Source: Pseudomonadales bacterium
Lineage (GTDB): Bacteria > Pseudomonadota > Gammaproteobacteria > Pseudomonadales > Azotimanducaceae
DNA: 64,000 nucleotides
Assembly (NCBI GenBank): GCA_041395945.1
Contig: JAWKZN010000003.1
Span: forward strand, 310,001 to 374,000
Direction of reading: 5' to 3'
The stretch's first letter is position 1, and each line of letters begins with the position of its first letter. The translations under genes were made by a program, and so were the position numbers. The notes under the pieces are model-generated. The model was given only the letters and a program-made list of their open reading frames with translations, was not told the origin of the DNA and made no database searches. Below are positions 35,491-44,433 of the stretch, piece after piece.

Positions 35491-37704
35491 CTAATCCAAT
35501 GTCTGTAGATTTGCATAACCGAGCATGAGCCACTTGGCCCCGGCTGCGGCAAAATTTACCTGTATGCGCGCACGTTCGCCGCTGCCTTCACTCTGCACCA
35601 CCACCCCTTCACCGAATTTCTGGTGCAGCACCCGCTGCCCCATGCGCAGACCGGATCTGGAGTCCTCGTAGAGCGCCGCCTGCTTCGAGTTCTGTGTGTT
35701 ATAGGGTCGATCAATTCCCTTCATGCGCACTTCCGCGGTCAGCTCGCTGGGGATTTCCTGCAGGAAGCGCGATGGCCGGTTGTAGGTGTCATTGCCGTGC
35801 AGTCGGCGGGTCTCGGCGTAGGTAAGATAGAGATTGCGCATCGCCCGGGTAATGCCCACGTAACACAGGCGCCGTTCTTCCTCGATGCGACCCGGTTCCT
35901 CTGCCGACATGCGATGCGGAAAAAGCCCTTCTTCCATGCCACCGAGAAAGACCAGAGGAAACTCGAGCCCCTTGGCCGAGTGCAGGGTCATGAGCTGCAC
36001 ACAGGGACCGGATTCGCTCTGCCGCTCGCCCGAGTCGAGCGCAGTCTGGTCGAGAAATTCGGCGAGCACACTGACAGGCTCCTGCTCGGCTTCGAGCACC
36101 GGAAACACCAGATCGCCCGTGAACTGCCGGCAGGCGGTTACCAGTTCTTCAAGGTTTTCCTTGCGGGCCAGGCCGCGCTCACCACGCTCCCTGCTGTGAA
36201 AGGCCATGAGACCACTGGCTTCGATCACATGGTCAGCCAGCTCGTGCAGAGACATGCTGGCGGTGCCCTGGGCCAGATCATCAATGAGCTGAATGAACTG
36301 CGCGACTTTGCCTGTCACTCTACCGGGCAGACCGCCGACCGTACCCGGCTCGACAAGACTATCGACACATGCCTGCCACAGTGAAACCTGACGCACACGC
36401 GCCTGATTGCGGATCGCCTCAAGTGTCTTTTCGCCAATACCCCGGGCGGGGACATTGATCACCCGCTCGAAGGCAGTATCGGAGTGACGGTCATGGATAA
36501 GGCGCATATAGCACAGCGCATTCTTGATCTCAGCGCGCTCGAAGAACCGCAGCCCGCCGTAAATCCGATAGGGAATCTTCAGGCGCAGCAGTGCCTCTTC
36601 CAGCACCCGGGACTGGGCATTGGATCGGTAGAGTATGGCGACCTCGTCCGGACTGCCGCCGTTGTCTATCCACTCTTCGGTCTGCTCGGCGATGAAGCGC
36701 GCTTCGTCCAGATCGTTGTAGCCCGAATAGATGCGTATCGGATCGCCTTCGTTGCCCGCCGTCCACAGTTCCTTTCCCAGTCGATCCAGATTGTGGGCGA
36801 TGAGGCCGTTCGCAGCCTTAAGGATGGTTGAGGTGGAACGGTAGTTCTGCTCGAGACGGATGGTGTTTACGTCGGCGAAATCCTGGCTGAAGCGGTGAAT
36901 GTTTTCGATCTTTGCGCCACGCCAGCCGTAGATCGACTGATCGTCGTCGCCGACGGCCATGATGCCGCTGGTCCTGCCGGTCAGTACGCGAAGCCAGGCG
37001 TACTGTATGGTGTTGGTATCCTGAAATTCATCCACCAGCACCTGTTGAAAACGGCGCTGATAGTGGGCCAGCAGATCCGGCTGTTCGAGCCACAGCTCGT
37101 GGCTGCGCAGCAGCAGTTCAGCGAAATCCACCAGGCCACCCTGCTGACACAGGGCTTCGTAATTCTCATAGATCTTCCTGTGGGTGATCTGAAACAGATC
37201 ATCGCCGCCTGCAGTGTTTCCGGATAAGACATCCTTCGCCCTGCGGCCTTCGTCTTTCTGAGAATTGATGAACCAGACCGCCTGACGCGCCGGCCACTTC
37301 TGCTCGTCGATATCCAGGGCGCGCATCACCCGCTTCACCAGCCGGAGCTGATCGTCCGCATCGAGGATCTGGAAATTCTGGGGCAGTCCGGCTTCCTGCC
37401 AGTGCATGCGCAGCAGGCGGTGGGCGATACCGTGAAAGGTACCGACCCACAATGTGCGTACGGAGATGTTCAGCAGCTCTTCGATGCGCACGCGCATTTC
37501 CTGAGCAGCCTTGTTGGTGAAAGTCACCGCCAGCAGGCCGTGGGGTGAAACATTTTCCGCTTCTATCAGCCATGCGATGCGATGCACCAGCACCCGGGTC
37601 TTGCCACTGCCTGCACCCGCGATGACCAGGCTGTTACCCAGGGGCGCAGCCACGGCCTCGCGCTGTGCGTCATTCAGATTTTCCAGAATTTGGGTGACGT
37701 CCAC
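35491..37704 (-). CDS. uvrD: DNA helicase II (UvrD)
   Basis: UvrD unwinds DNA 3'-5' in mismatch and nucleotide-excision repair. The start GTG 37704 gives VDVTQILENLNDAQREAV, matching family N-termini; an ATG at 37734 is also in frame. Walker A is AGAGSGKTRVLV at residues 29-40; other motifs are VDEFQDTN (II), GDDDQSIYGWRGA (III) and VTRAMRNLYL near the end. The C-terminal Tudor-like tail is present. It is the first gene of the run uvrD-dctP-enoyl-CoA hydratase. Confidence 0.95.
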   Translation of the reverse strand: MDVTQILENLNDAQREAVAAPLGNSLVIAGAGSGKTRVLVHRIAWLIEAENVSPHGLLAVTFTNKAAQEMRVRIEELLNISVRTLWVGTFHGIAHRLLRMHWQEAGLPQNFQILDADDQLRLVKRVMRALDIDEQKWPARQAVWFINSQKDEGRRAKDVLSGNTAGGDDLFQITHRKIYENYEALCQQGGLVDFAELLLRSHELWLEQPDLLAHYQRRFQQVLVDEFQDTNTIQYAWLRVLTGRTSGIMAVGDDDQSIYGWRGAKIENIHRFSQDFADVNTIRLEQNYRSTSTILKAANGLIAHNLDRLGKELWTAGNEGDPIRIYSGYNDLDEARFIAEQTEEWIDNGGSPDEVAILYRSNAQSRVLEEALLRLKIPYRIYGGLRFFERAEIKNALCYMRLIHDRHSDTAFERVINVPARGIGEKTLEAIRNQARVRQVSLWQACVDSLVEPGTVGGLPGRVTGKVAQFIQLIDDLAQGTASMSLHELADHVIEASGLMAFHSRERGERGLARKENLEELVTACRQFTGDLVFPVLEAEQEPVSVLAEFLDQTALDSGERQSESGPCVQLMTLHSAKGLEFPLVFLGGMEEGLFPHRMSAEEPGRIEEERRLCYVGITRAMRNLYLTYAETRRLHGNDTYNRPSRFLQEIPSELTAEVRMKGIDRPYNTQNSKQAALYEDSRSGLRMGQRVLHQKFGEGVVVQSEGSGERARIQVNFAAAGAKWLMLGYANLQTLD

Positions 37705-38000
37705 GTGCTGCTCAGACGTCCCCGGCGGCCGCATGAAGCAGAGCGCACAGGGCGTGCGGATCGATACCTTTGTCAGGTGATGGTGACTTCTTCATCAGTG
37801 TCGGCAGTCCAGGGCGCAGTCTTCAGATGGGGAAGCATAACGCATCCCTGCAGCCACATTCTCTGCGCAGAATGCTTCGCAATGGCCACCAGCAACGGTT
37901 TCAGCCCCGGGTGGTGCTTCGCTATGCTTGCGCAAACCCCGGGAGGGGTCACCTGCATTGAAGGTTCAATCTGCGTCTCGCAACAGCCGGGAGGATTCCC
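37705..38000. other. Intergenic region between uvrD and the VOC gene
   Basis: About 300 bases separate the divergent starts. Both genes must be driven from here. I see a run of C/G-rich segments (ccccgggtgg, ccccgggagg) in direct arrangement around 37915-37945, but no clear -10/-35 pair and no RNA structure I can defend. An open minus-strand frame at 37773-38012 exists but shows no family features. Confidence 0.5.
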
Positions 38001-38528
38001 ATGCACGCTCAAACACTGGCCCGCCTGACCGTCGTTCTGCTCGCGACCTCGGGAGTTGCCGCGGCAACCGGGACTGCAGCTGCGGCAGCAGCCGGATCCG
38101 CCGCGACAGCAACCGCCCTACCAGACAGGTCACCCCGGGTGCTCGGCATCGGAGGGGTGTTCTTCAAGGTCGAAGATCCGGTGCGGGTCAACGCCTGGTA
38201 TCGCGACCACCTGGGGGTGGATGCCACCGAAGCCGGCTACACCCAGTTCCTCTGGCGCAATATCGACGATCCCGAACGAATCGATCGCACCGTGTGGACC
38301 ACCTTTTCCGAGACCAGCGAACACTTCGGCCGGTCCGAGCAGAAGGTGATGATCAATTACATCGTCCAGGATCTGGGGGGCCTGCTGGCAGAACTGCTGG
38401 CAGAGGGTGTGGTGCAGGTGGGCGAGGTCGAAGAGTATGAGTATGGTCGCTTTGCCTGGATTCTCGATGCCGAGGGCAACAAGGTCGAGCTGTGGGAGCC
38501 GCCGGCGCCGACTGCGCCAGCCGAGTGA
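38001..38528 (+). CDS. Exported VOC-family protein
   Basis: The 175-residue protein has a signal peptide rich in Ala/Thr (LARLTVVLLATSGVAAATG) followed by a low-complexity linker and one vicinal-oxygen-chelate (glyoxalase/bleomycin resistance) domain: GIGGVFFKVEDPVRVNAWY, HLGVDATE and ILDAEGNKVELWEP at the C-terminal metal-ligand strand. The domain is a single beta-alpha-beta-beta-beta module pair. VOC proteins are usually cytoplasmic, so a signal peptide is unusual. Its enzyme activity is unknown. It converges on a small membrane protein gene with six bases between the stops. Confidence 0.8.
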   Translation: MHAQTLARLTVVLLATSGVAAATGTAAAAAAGSAATATALPDRSPRVLGIGGVFFKVEDPVRVNAWYRDHLGVDATEAGYTQFLWRNIDDPERIDRTVWTTFSETSEHFGRSEQKVMINYIVQDLGGLLAELLAEGVVQVGEVEEYEYGRFAWILDAEGNKVELWEPPAPTAPAE

Positions 38529-38534
38529 TCGGAA

Positions 38535-38924
38535 TCAGCGCGTCGTCCGGATCAGGCCTTCGCAGGGATTACGGACCGCATAGGCATAGATGACCGGCAG
38601 AAACTCCGAGAGTTTCGAACGGCCGGGGGCGCCGGCAAAGGGCAGTGACATCGGGTACTGAAAGGCAGCGCTGGCGTGATCCCTGTCAGGCCAGTAGTAC
38701 CACTCCTGATCCGGAAAAAGCTCCGGAAACTGAGCCTGCAGAGTTGCCGCCGCCGGATAGACTCCGTGCTCTGTGCAGAATTCCCTCAGGTAGTCCTGCA
38801 CCCGATCTGCCTGCGCCACCGTCTCTGCGTCATCAAGGTACAGTTTTCCGATCCATAGCGTGAGCAGTACAGCTAAGGCTCCGGTAATGCCGCACAATCC
38901 GGCTCGTATCGGCACCCGGGGCAT
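38535..38924 (-). CDS. Small membrane protein of unknown function
   Basis: The 129-residue protein has one N-terminal transmembrane segment (LCGITGALAVLLTLWIG) followed by a mainly hydrophilic domain containing FCTEHGVYPAAATLQAQF and YYWPDRDHASAAFQYPMSLP, which suggests a bitopic protein with its C-terminus outside. It begins six bases after the glmS stop, so it is the last gene of glmU-glmS. I do not recognise the family. Confidence 0.65.
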   Translation of the reverse strand: MPRVPIRAGLCGITGALAVLLTLWIGKLYLDDAETVAQADRVQDYLREFCTEHGVYPAAATLQAQFPELFPDQEWYYWPDRDHASAAFQYPMSLPFAGAPGRSKLSEFLPVIYAYAVRNPCEGLIRTTR

Positions 38925-38930
38925 GGGGAG

Positions 38931-40766
38931 CTACTCTACCGTCACCGATTTCGCCAGATTACGAGGCTGGTCCACATCCGTGCCTTTGAGCACGGCAACG
39001 TGATAAGCCAGCAGCTGCAGCGGTACCACATAGACGATGGGCGCAAGAATCGGATCCACTTCGGGCAGGACAATTACCGTCACACCCGGCTCTTCATGAA
39101 AACCGCTGTGTGGATCCGCGAACACGATCAGCTCACCACCTCGTGCTCGGACTACCTGCAGATTCGACTGCAGTTTTTCGAGCAGATCGTCGTTGGGTGC
39201 CACCGCCACCACCGGCATGTTTTCATCCACCAGTGCCAGTGGACCATGCTTGAGCTCCCCCGCGGGATAACCTTCGGCATGAATGTAGGAAATCTCTTTG
39301 AGTTTCAGTGCGCCTTCCATGGCGATCGGGAACATGGGTCCCCGACCCAGGAACAGGGTGTGGGATTTGTGCACAAACCGCTCGGCAAGCTTCTGGATCT
39401 GCTCATCCAGTCCCAGTGCGGCATCGATGGCATCCGGCAGCGAGTGCAATGCACCCACCAGTTCATGCTCCGTTTCCTGTGTCATGCCGTGACGGCGGCC
39501 AAGAAGGATGGTGAGCAGCAGCAGGTCTGTGAGCTGGGTGGTGAAGGCTTTGGTCGAGGCCACGCCAACTTCGGTACCCGCCTGCAGCATGAGCGCCAGA
39601 TCCGACTCGCGCACGAGCGAGCTGGTCGGCACATTACACAGCGTCAGGGTGTGGGCGAAGCCGATATCTTTGGCTACCCGCAGGGCGGCAAGCGTGTCGG
39701 CCGTTTCTCCGGACTGGCTGATGGTGACGAAAAGGTTGTTCTTCGTGACCGCCACGTGCCGATAGCGGAACTCGCTGGCGATCTCCACCTGGCAGGGCAC
39801 CCGCGCAATTTCCTCGATCCAGTAACGGGCGACCGAAGCCGCGTAATAGCTGGTACCGCAGGCGACGATGGTGACTGCTTCAGTCTGATCGAAGATGTCC
39901 GGAGCTTTGACCCCGAAAGCCTGTTCAAGAACCTGCCTGCGACCGAGGCGGCCTTCGAGGGTGTCGCGGATCACCTTCGGCTGCTGATGGATTTCCTTCT
40001 GCATGAAATGGCGGTAGTTGCCTCTGTCCGCATCGTCGTGTCCAAGTTCCACCCGGACGGTCGAGCGGATGACGGACTCGTCATCGATGTTCCAGATGCC
40101 GATACTGGTGCGGGTGACTTCCACCAGATCGCCTTCCTCCAGGAAGATGAATCGATCCGTTACCGGCCGCAGCGCGAGCGGGTCTGAAGCGATGAAGTTC
40201 TCGCCGATACCCCGGCCGATCACCAGCGGGCTGCCCATGCGCGCAGCGACGATCCTGTCCGGTTCATCCCGCGCGATCACACCGATGGCATAGGCGCCTT
40301 CGAGGCGCTTCACGGCAGCGCGTACCGCTTCGAGCAGCGAACGGGTCTTCCGGAAGTACGCGTCTATCAGATGCACGATGACTTCGGAGTCTGTTGCCGA
40401 GACGAAGTGGTAACCCTGTTCGATCAGTTCATCGCGCAGGCTTTCAAAATTTTCGATGATGCCGTTGTGCACCAGGCAGATGTGATCATTTGAGATATGC
40501 GGGTGGGCATTGATCTCCGTCGGCACACCATGAGTGGCCCAGCGGGTGTGGGCGATACCGATATGACCGGTCAGTGGTCGGGCCGTGAGCTCGTCACACA
40601 ACTCCTTGACCTTACCGGTACGCTTGCGCAGATCGATGCGTCCATGGTCCTCCGGAATGACCGCCACTCCGGCGGAATCGTAGCCCCGGTACTCGAGCCG
40701 CTGGAGACCGGCAAGCAGAATCGCCGGAACTTCGCGCTCGGCTACCGCACCGACGATGCCACACAT
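38931..40766 (-). CDS. glmS: Glutamine-fructose-6-phosphate aminotransferase
   Basis: GlmS makes glucosamine-6-phosphate from fructose-6-phosphate and glutamine, the entry to UDP-GlcNAc, peptidoglycan and LPS synthesis. The N-terminal nucleophile Cys is residue 2 (MCGIVGAV), the glutaminase domain has RLEYRGYDSAG, and two SIS domains follow with CGTSYYAA and SQSGETADT. It is 611 residues and ends NLAKSVTVE, the usual C-terminus. The gap to glmU is five bases. Confidence 0.97.
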   Translation of the reverse strand: MCGIVGAVAEREVPAILLAGLQRLEYRGYDSAGVAVIPEDHGRIDLRKRTGKVKELCDELTARPLTGHIGIAHTRWATHGVPTEINAHPHISNDHICLVHNGIIENFESLRDELIEQGYHFVSATDSEVIVHLIDAYFRKTRSLLEAVRAAVKRLEGAYAIGVIARDEPDRIVAARMGSPLVIGRGIGENFIASDPLALRPVTDRFIFLEEGDLVEVTRTSIGIWNIDDESVIRSTVRVELGHDDADRGNYRHFMQKEIHQQPKVIRDTLEGRLGRRQVLEQAFGVKAPDIFDQTEAVTIVACGTSYYAASVARYWIEEIARVPCQVEIASEFRYRHVAVTKNNLFVTISQSGETADTLAALRVAKDIGFAHTLTLCNVPTSSLVRESDLALMLQAGTEVGVASTKAFTTQLTDLLLLTILLGRRHGMTQETEHELVGALHSLPDAIDAALGLDEQIQKLAERFVHKSHTLFLGRGPMFPIAMEGALKLKEISYIHAEGYPAGELKHGPLALVDENMPVVAVAPNDDLLEKLQSNLQVVRARGGELIVFADPHSGFHEEPGVTVIVLPEVDPILAPIVYVVPLQLLAYHVAVLKGTDVDQPRNLAKSVTVE

Positions 40767-40771
40767 AGTCC

Positions 40772-42190
40772 CTACTCCTCGTCCGTTTTCCTGTTTTTTT
40801 CCGGAGCACGCTGATCGGGACGCACCCAGCCTTTGATATTTCGCTGCCTGGTTCGGCCCACTGCAAGCTCACCTTCTGCTACTTTCGAAGTGACGGTCGA
40901 TCCCGCGGCCACAAAGGCATCCGTGGCGATTTCGATCGGCGCCACCAGGGTGCTGTTGGTCCCGACGAAGACCCGGTCTCCGATATCTGTCTGGTGCTTT
41001 TCAATGCCATCATAGTTGCAGGTCACGGTGCCGGCGCCGATGTTGCAGTCTTCGCCGATGTTCGCATCGCCCAGGTAGGTGAGATGGCTGGCCTTGGTGC
41101 CGCGACCGAGCCTGGCCTTCTTGGTTTCCACGAAGTTACCGATTTTCACGCCTTCGCCCAGCACAGTGCCGGGGCGGATCCGTGCGAATGGGCCGAGGGA
41201 ACAATTCGCGTCTACCGTCGCGCCATCCACCAGGGTATGCGCTTCGACCCGCACACCATCTCCCAGCTCACTGTCACGGATGACCGCACCGGGACCGATA
41301 TATACGCCCCGACCAAGTCGCACGCTGCCTTCGAAGACCACGTTCACATCGATGGTGCAATCTTCTCCGGCCACCACCACCCCGCGGATATCCAGCCGGA
41401 ACGGATCGGCGATGGTGACGCCGCAGCGCATCAGTTTCTGTGCCTGCTGCTGCTGGTAGCTGCGCTCCAGCAGGGCAAGCTGCACCCGGTCGTTCACTCC
41501 GGTGACTTCCACCTGGGAGGCGGCCAGCAGTCCCTTCACTTCGATCTGGTGTTCGTGCGCCAGAGTGATCAGATCGGTCAGGTAAAACTCGGCCTGGGCG
41601 TTCTTCGGCTCAATTTTCGCGAGCAGCTCACGCAGGGCTTGAGCATTGAGGGCGAGGATGCCCGAATTGATTTCGTGGATACCGCGCTGATCCGCGCTGG
41701 CATCTTTGTATTCGACTATGGCCTGAATGCGTCCCGCGCTATCCCGAAGGATTCGACCCAGCTCTGCCGGATCATCGAAATGGGCGGTGACCAGCCCGAG
41801 AGCACCACTGGCAGCAGCCGCCACACAGGCTGTCAGTGTCGCCGCGCTGACCAGCGGCACGTCCCCATACACCACCAGCACCGTTGCGGCGTCTTCTATA
41901 TATGGCAGTGCCTGAGCGACGGCATGACCGGTGCCTTTCTGCTCGGCCTGCTCCACCCAGTTGACCGCGTTTCCGATGGTTTCGCGCACCCGCCCGGAAC
42001 CATGGCCAACCACCACGTGCACTCGGGCAGGTTGCAGCTCGCCGACTGTTGCCAGCACATGCGCCAGCATCGGGCGTCCGGCCAGAGGATGCAGAACTTT
42101 CGGCAGGCTCGAGCGCATGCGGGTTCCCTGACCAGCGGCCAGCACGACCACTTCGAGGGAACTGTCTGCTTGTTTGTCTAATTGGGTCAT
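40772..42190 (-). CDS. glmU: Bifunctional UDP-GlcNAc pyrophosphorylase / glucosamine-1-P acetyltransferase
   Basis: GlmU acetylates glucosamine-1-P and then uridylylates it to UDP-GlcNAc. The N-terminal pyrophosphorylase domain has the motif LAAGQGTRMRSSLPKVL, and the C-terminal left-handed beta-helix has IGNFVETKKARLGRGTKASHL and the acetyl-CoA-binding strand SLGPFARIRPGT. The 472 residues are slightly longer than E. coli (456). A C-rich stretch instead of a Shine-Dalgarno sequence directly precedes the ATG. Confidence 0.97.
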   Translation of the reverse strand: MTQLDKQADSSLEVVVLAAGQGTRMRSSLPKVLHPLAGRPMLAHVLATVGELQPARVHVVVGHGSGRVRETIGNAVNWVEQAEQKGTGHAVAQALPYIEDAATVLVVYGDVPLVSAATLTACVAAAASGALGLVTAHFDDPAELGRILRDSAGRIQAIVEYKDASADQRGIHEINSGILALNAQALRELLAKIEPKNAQAEFYLTDLITLAHEHQIEVKGLLAASQVEVTGVNDRVQLALLERSYQQQQAQKLMRCGVTIADPFRLDIRGVVVAGEDCTIDVNVVFEGSVRLGRGVYIGPGAVIRDSELGDGVRVEAHTLVDGATVDANCSLGPFARIRPGTVLGEGVKIGNFVETKKARLGRGTKASHLTYLGDANIGEDCNIGAGTVTCNYDGIEKHQTDIGDRVFVGTNSTLVAPIEIATDAFVAAGSTVTSKVAEGELAVGRTRQRNIKGWVRPDQRAPEKNRKTDEE

Positions 42191-42234
42191 GGAGGAGCCC
42201 CGCGGTCCCTGCGGTATGTGGGTAGGACGTCCGG

Positions 42235-42240
42235 ATTATA
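42235..42240 (-). promoter_or_regulatory. Perfect -10 box (TATAAT) upstream of glmU
   Basis: On the minus strand a perfect TATAAT lies about 45 bases before the glmU start and just downstream of the atp terminator. No good -35 box is present at 16-18 bases, so an activator or a weak promoter is assumed. Glm genes would then be transcribed independently of the ATP synthase operon. Confidence 0.4.
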
Positions 42241-42255
42241 GAGAGTGCTCAATCG

Positions 42256-42280
42256 AAAAGGGGCGACCAGTGTCACCCCT
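42256..42280 (-). terminator. Rho-independent terminator after atpC
   Basis: On the minus strand an eight-base-pair stem (A-GGGGTGA / TCGCCCC-T, one G-T pair, loop cactgg) is followed by a short T run. It lies about 75 bases after the atpC stop and before glmU, so it is a good end for the atp transcript. Confidence 0.7.
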
Positions 42281-42355
42281 GTTTGTAAGCACCGCCGGCA
42301 GAAGCGAGCCGGAATTGGCCTGCCAGCACCGGCCGGCCTGGCCTTGCTGCCTGAC

Positions 42356-42778
42356 TCAGCGCTTGCGCTTCTTCAATTCCGCGAGGGTGCGCTGCTGGGC
42401 CATGGCTTCCGCCAGCATGGTGGCCACCGCCGAGAACTCGAACTCCGCGGTCTGCTCGTGGAGCATCCGCTCCGCGGCAGCCTGTGCCTCGACGGCTGCA
42501 GCCTCATCGATATCGTCCGCGCGCAGCGCGGTATCAGCGAGGATGGTGACCACGCCGGGCTGAACCTCGAGGAAGCCGCCCGAGGCGTAGAACACCTCTT
42601 CTTCACCATCGTCCTTCTTCAGGCGCACCGGACCCGGCCGGATGCCGGTGAGCAGCGGTGCGTGACCCGGCATGATGCCGAGTTCGCCAATGGTGCCGGT
42701 GGCACTGACCATCGTCACCCGGCCGGAGAAGATCTCCTGCTCGGCGCTGACGATGTCGCAATGGATGGTCATGGCCAT
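42356..42778 (-). CDS. atpC: ATP synthase F1 epsilon subunit
   Basis: The epsilon subunit links the rotor to the catalytic head and inhibits ATP hydrolysis. The 140-residue protein has the beta-sandwich motifs GTIGELGIMPGHAPLLTGI and GFLEVQPGVVTILAD, and a C-terminal helical hairpin that ends in Lys/Arg. The size is normal. It is the last gene of atpIBEFHAGDC. Confidence 0.97.
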   Translation of the reverse strand: MAMTIHCDIVSAEQEIFSGRVTMVSATGTIGELGIMPGHAPLLTGIRPGPVRLKKDDGEEEVFYASGGFLEVQPGVVTILADTALRADDIDEAAAVEAQAAAERMLHEQTAEFEFSAVATMLAEAMAQQRTLAELKKRKR

Positions 42779-42798
42779 TGTTGTTCCTTCTATCGCGC

Positions 42799-44181
42799 CT
42801 AGCGCTTGAGGGTCTTCGCCTTTTCGACGGCGGCTTCGATGGTGCCCACCATGTAGAAGGCATCTTCCGGCAGATGGTCGTATTCACCGTCGAGAATCGC
42901 TTTGAAGCTGCGCACCGTGTCGTCCCGGGAAACATAAACCCCCGGGTTACCGGTGAAGGCCTCTGCCACGAAGAAGGACTGGGAGAAGAACTTCTGAATC
43001 TTCCGTGCCCGGTACACGAGCTGCTTGTCTTCTTCGGAGAGTTCGTCCATACCCAGAATCGCGATGATGTCGCGCAGTTCCTGATAGCGCTGCAGGACCT
43101 GCTGCACACCCCGGGCCACTTCGTAATGCTGCTGACCGACGACCAGCGGATCGAGCTGGCGGCTGGTCGAGTCCAGCGGATCCACCGCGGGATAGATTCC
43201 CAGGTCGGTAATCGCCCGGGACAGGGTCACTGTCGAATCAAGGTGCGCGAAAGTGGTGGCCGGAGACGGGTCGGTGAGGTCGTCCGCAGGTACGTATACC
43301 GCCTGCACCGAGGTGATCGAACCTTCCCGGGTGGTGGTGATGCGTTCCTGCAGTACGCCCATCTCTTCGGCGAGGGTGGGCTGATAGCCTACCGCGGAGG
43401 GCATCCGGCCGAGCAGCGCGGATACTTCGGTACCCGCCAGGGTATAGCGATAGATGTTGTCCACGAACAGCAGCACGTCGCGGCCTTCGTCCCGGAAATT
43501 TTCGGCCATGGTGAGACCGGTGAGCGCGACCCGCAGGCGGTTACCCGGCGGCTCGTTCATCTGACCGAACACCAGGGAGATCTTGTCGAGCACGCCGGAT
43601 TCTTCCATTTCGTAGTAGAAGTCGTTGCCTTCCCGGGTACGCTCTCCGACACCGGCGAACACGGACAGTCCCGAGTGCTCGGTGGCGATGTTGCGGATCA
43701 GCTCGAGCATGGTCACCGTCTTACCCACGCCGGCACCGCCGAACAGGCCGACCTTACCGCCCTTGGCGAAGGGGCAGATCAGGTCGATCACCTTGATACC
43801 TGTTTCCAGAATCTCATTGCCACCGCGCTGATCTTCGTACTTGGGCGCTTTGCGGTGAATGGGCATGCGCTGGGTTTCGTTGATCGGGCCCTTTTCGTCG
43901 ATGGGATCGCCCAGCACGTTCATGATGCGACCGAGGGTTTCTTTGCCCACAGGTACCATGATCGGATGTTGAGTGTTCACAACCTCGAGTCCGCGTGACA
44001 GGCCGTCGGACGAACCCATGGCGATGGAGCGAACCACGCCGTCGCCAAGCTGCTGCTGCACTTCCAGGGTCAGTCCCGTGGTCGATACGGTGAGCGCATC
44101 ATAAACTTTCGGGACCGATTCACGCGGGAACTCCACGTCGATCACAGCGCCGATGATTTGTACGATTTTGCCACTGCTCAT
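42799..44181 (-). CDS. atpD: ATP synthase F1 beta subunit
   Basis: AtpD holds the catalytic nucleotide site. The Walker A motif is GGAGVGKTVTMLEL, Walker B is VLLFVDNIYRYT, and GERTREGNDFY is conserved. The 460 residues match E. coli. It is separated from atpG by 239 bases containing a set of palindromic repeats; this spacer is unusually long for the atp operon. Confidence 0.98.
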   Translation of the reverse strand: MSSGKIVQIIGAVIDVEFPRESVPKVYDALTVSTTGLTLEVQQQLGDGVVRSIAMGSSDGLSRGLEVVNTQHPIMVPVGKETLGRIMNVLGDPIDEKGPINETQRMPIHRKAPKYEDQRGGNEILETGIKVIDLICPFAKGGKVGLFGGAGVGKTVTMLELIRNIATEHSGLSVFAGVGERTREGNDFYYEMEESGVLDKISLVFGQMNEPPGNRLRVALTGLTMAENFRDEGRDVLLFVDNIYRYTLAGTEVSALLGRMPSAVGYQPTLAEEMGVLQERITTTREGSITSVQAVYVPADDLTDPSPATTFAHLDSTVTLSRAITDLGIYPAVDPLDSTSRQLDPLVVGQQHYEVARGVQQVLQRYQELRDIIAILGMDELSEEDKQLVYRARKIQKFFSQSFFVAEAFTGNPGVYVSRDDTVRSFKAILDGEYDHLPEDAFYMVGTIEAAVEKAKTLKR

Positions 44182-44225
44182 AATCAGGTTCGCCTCTTAA
44201 TTCCAGATCTGTCTGTTGTCTTTTT

Positions 44226-44433
44226 GTTTGATTGCCTTTGGCAATCAAACCGCCGCGGGCGCTCGCAGGCTCATTGTTGCCTTGCGCAGCCCGCTACGCT
44301 CTTCGTCTTCCATTTGATTGCCATCGGCAATCAAACCGCCGCTCTTTTTACTTTTTGTTTGATCGCCCCTGGCGATCAAACCGCCGCGCTATCTGTCTTT
44401 TGTTTGATTGCCTCCGGCAATCAAACCGCCGCG
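44226..44433. repeat. Four palindromic units between atpG and atpD
   Basis: Four copies of a hairpin-forming unit occur: 44226-44250, 44313-44335, 44357-44381 and 44402-44426. Each has arms of 10-11 bases (gtttgattgcc / ggcaatcaaac) around a three-base loop (ttt, atc, cct, tcc), followed by cgccgc. Copies two to four repeat at exactly 45 bases. In the third copy both arms carry a paired change (gatcgcc / ggcgatc), so the stem is preserved by compensatory substitution. The fourth copy includes the atpG stop codon (44421-44423). No U-run follows on the transcribed strand, so a standard terminator is unlikely. Confidence 0.93.

Noticed and set aside
37773..38012. 79-codon minus-strand frame in the uvrD-VOC spacer
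   Set aside because: It shows no recognisable motif or plausible start context and overlaps the VOC gene start.
42191..42200. C-rich CTCCTCC before the glmU ATG considered as a regulatory site
   Set aside because: It resembles an anti-Shine-Dalgarno sequence, but a single occurrence without paired sequence does not support a regulator.
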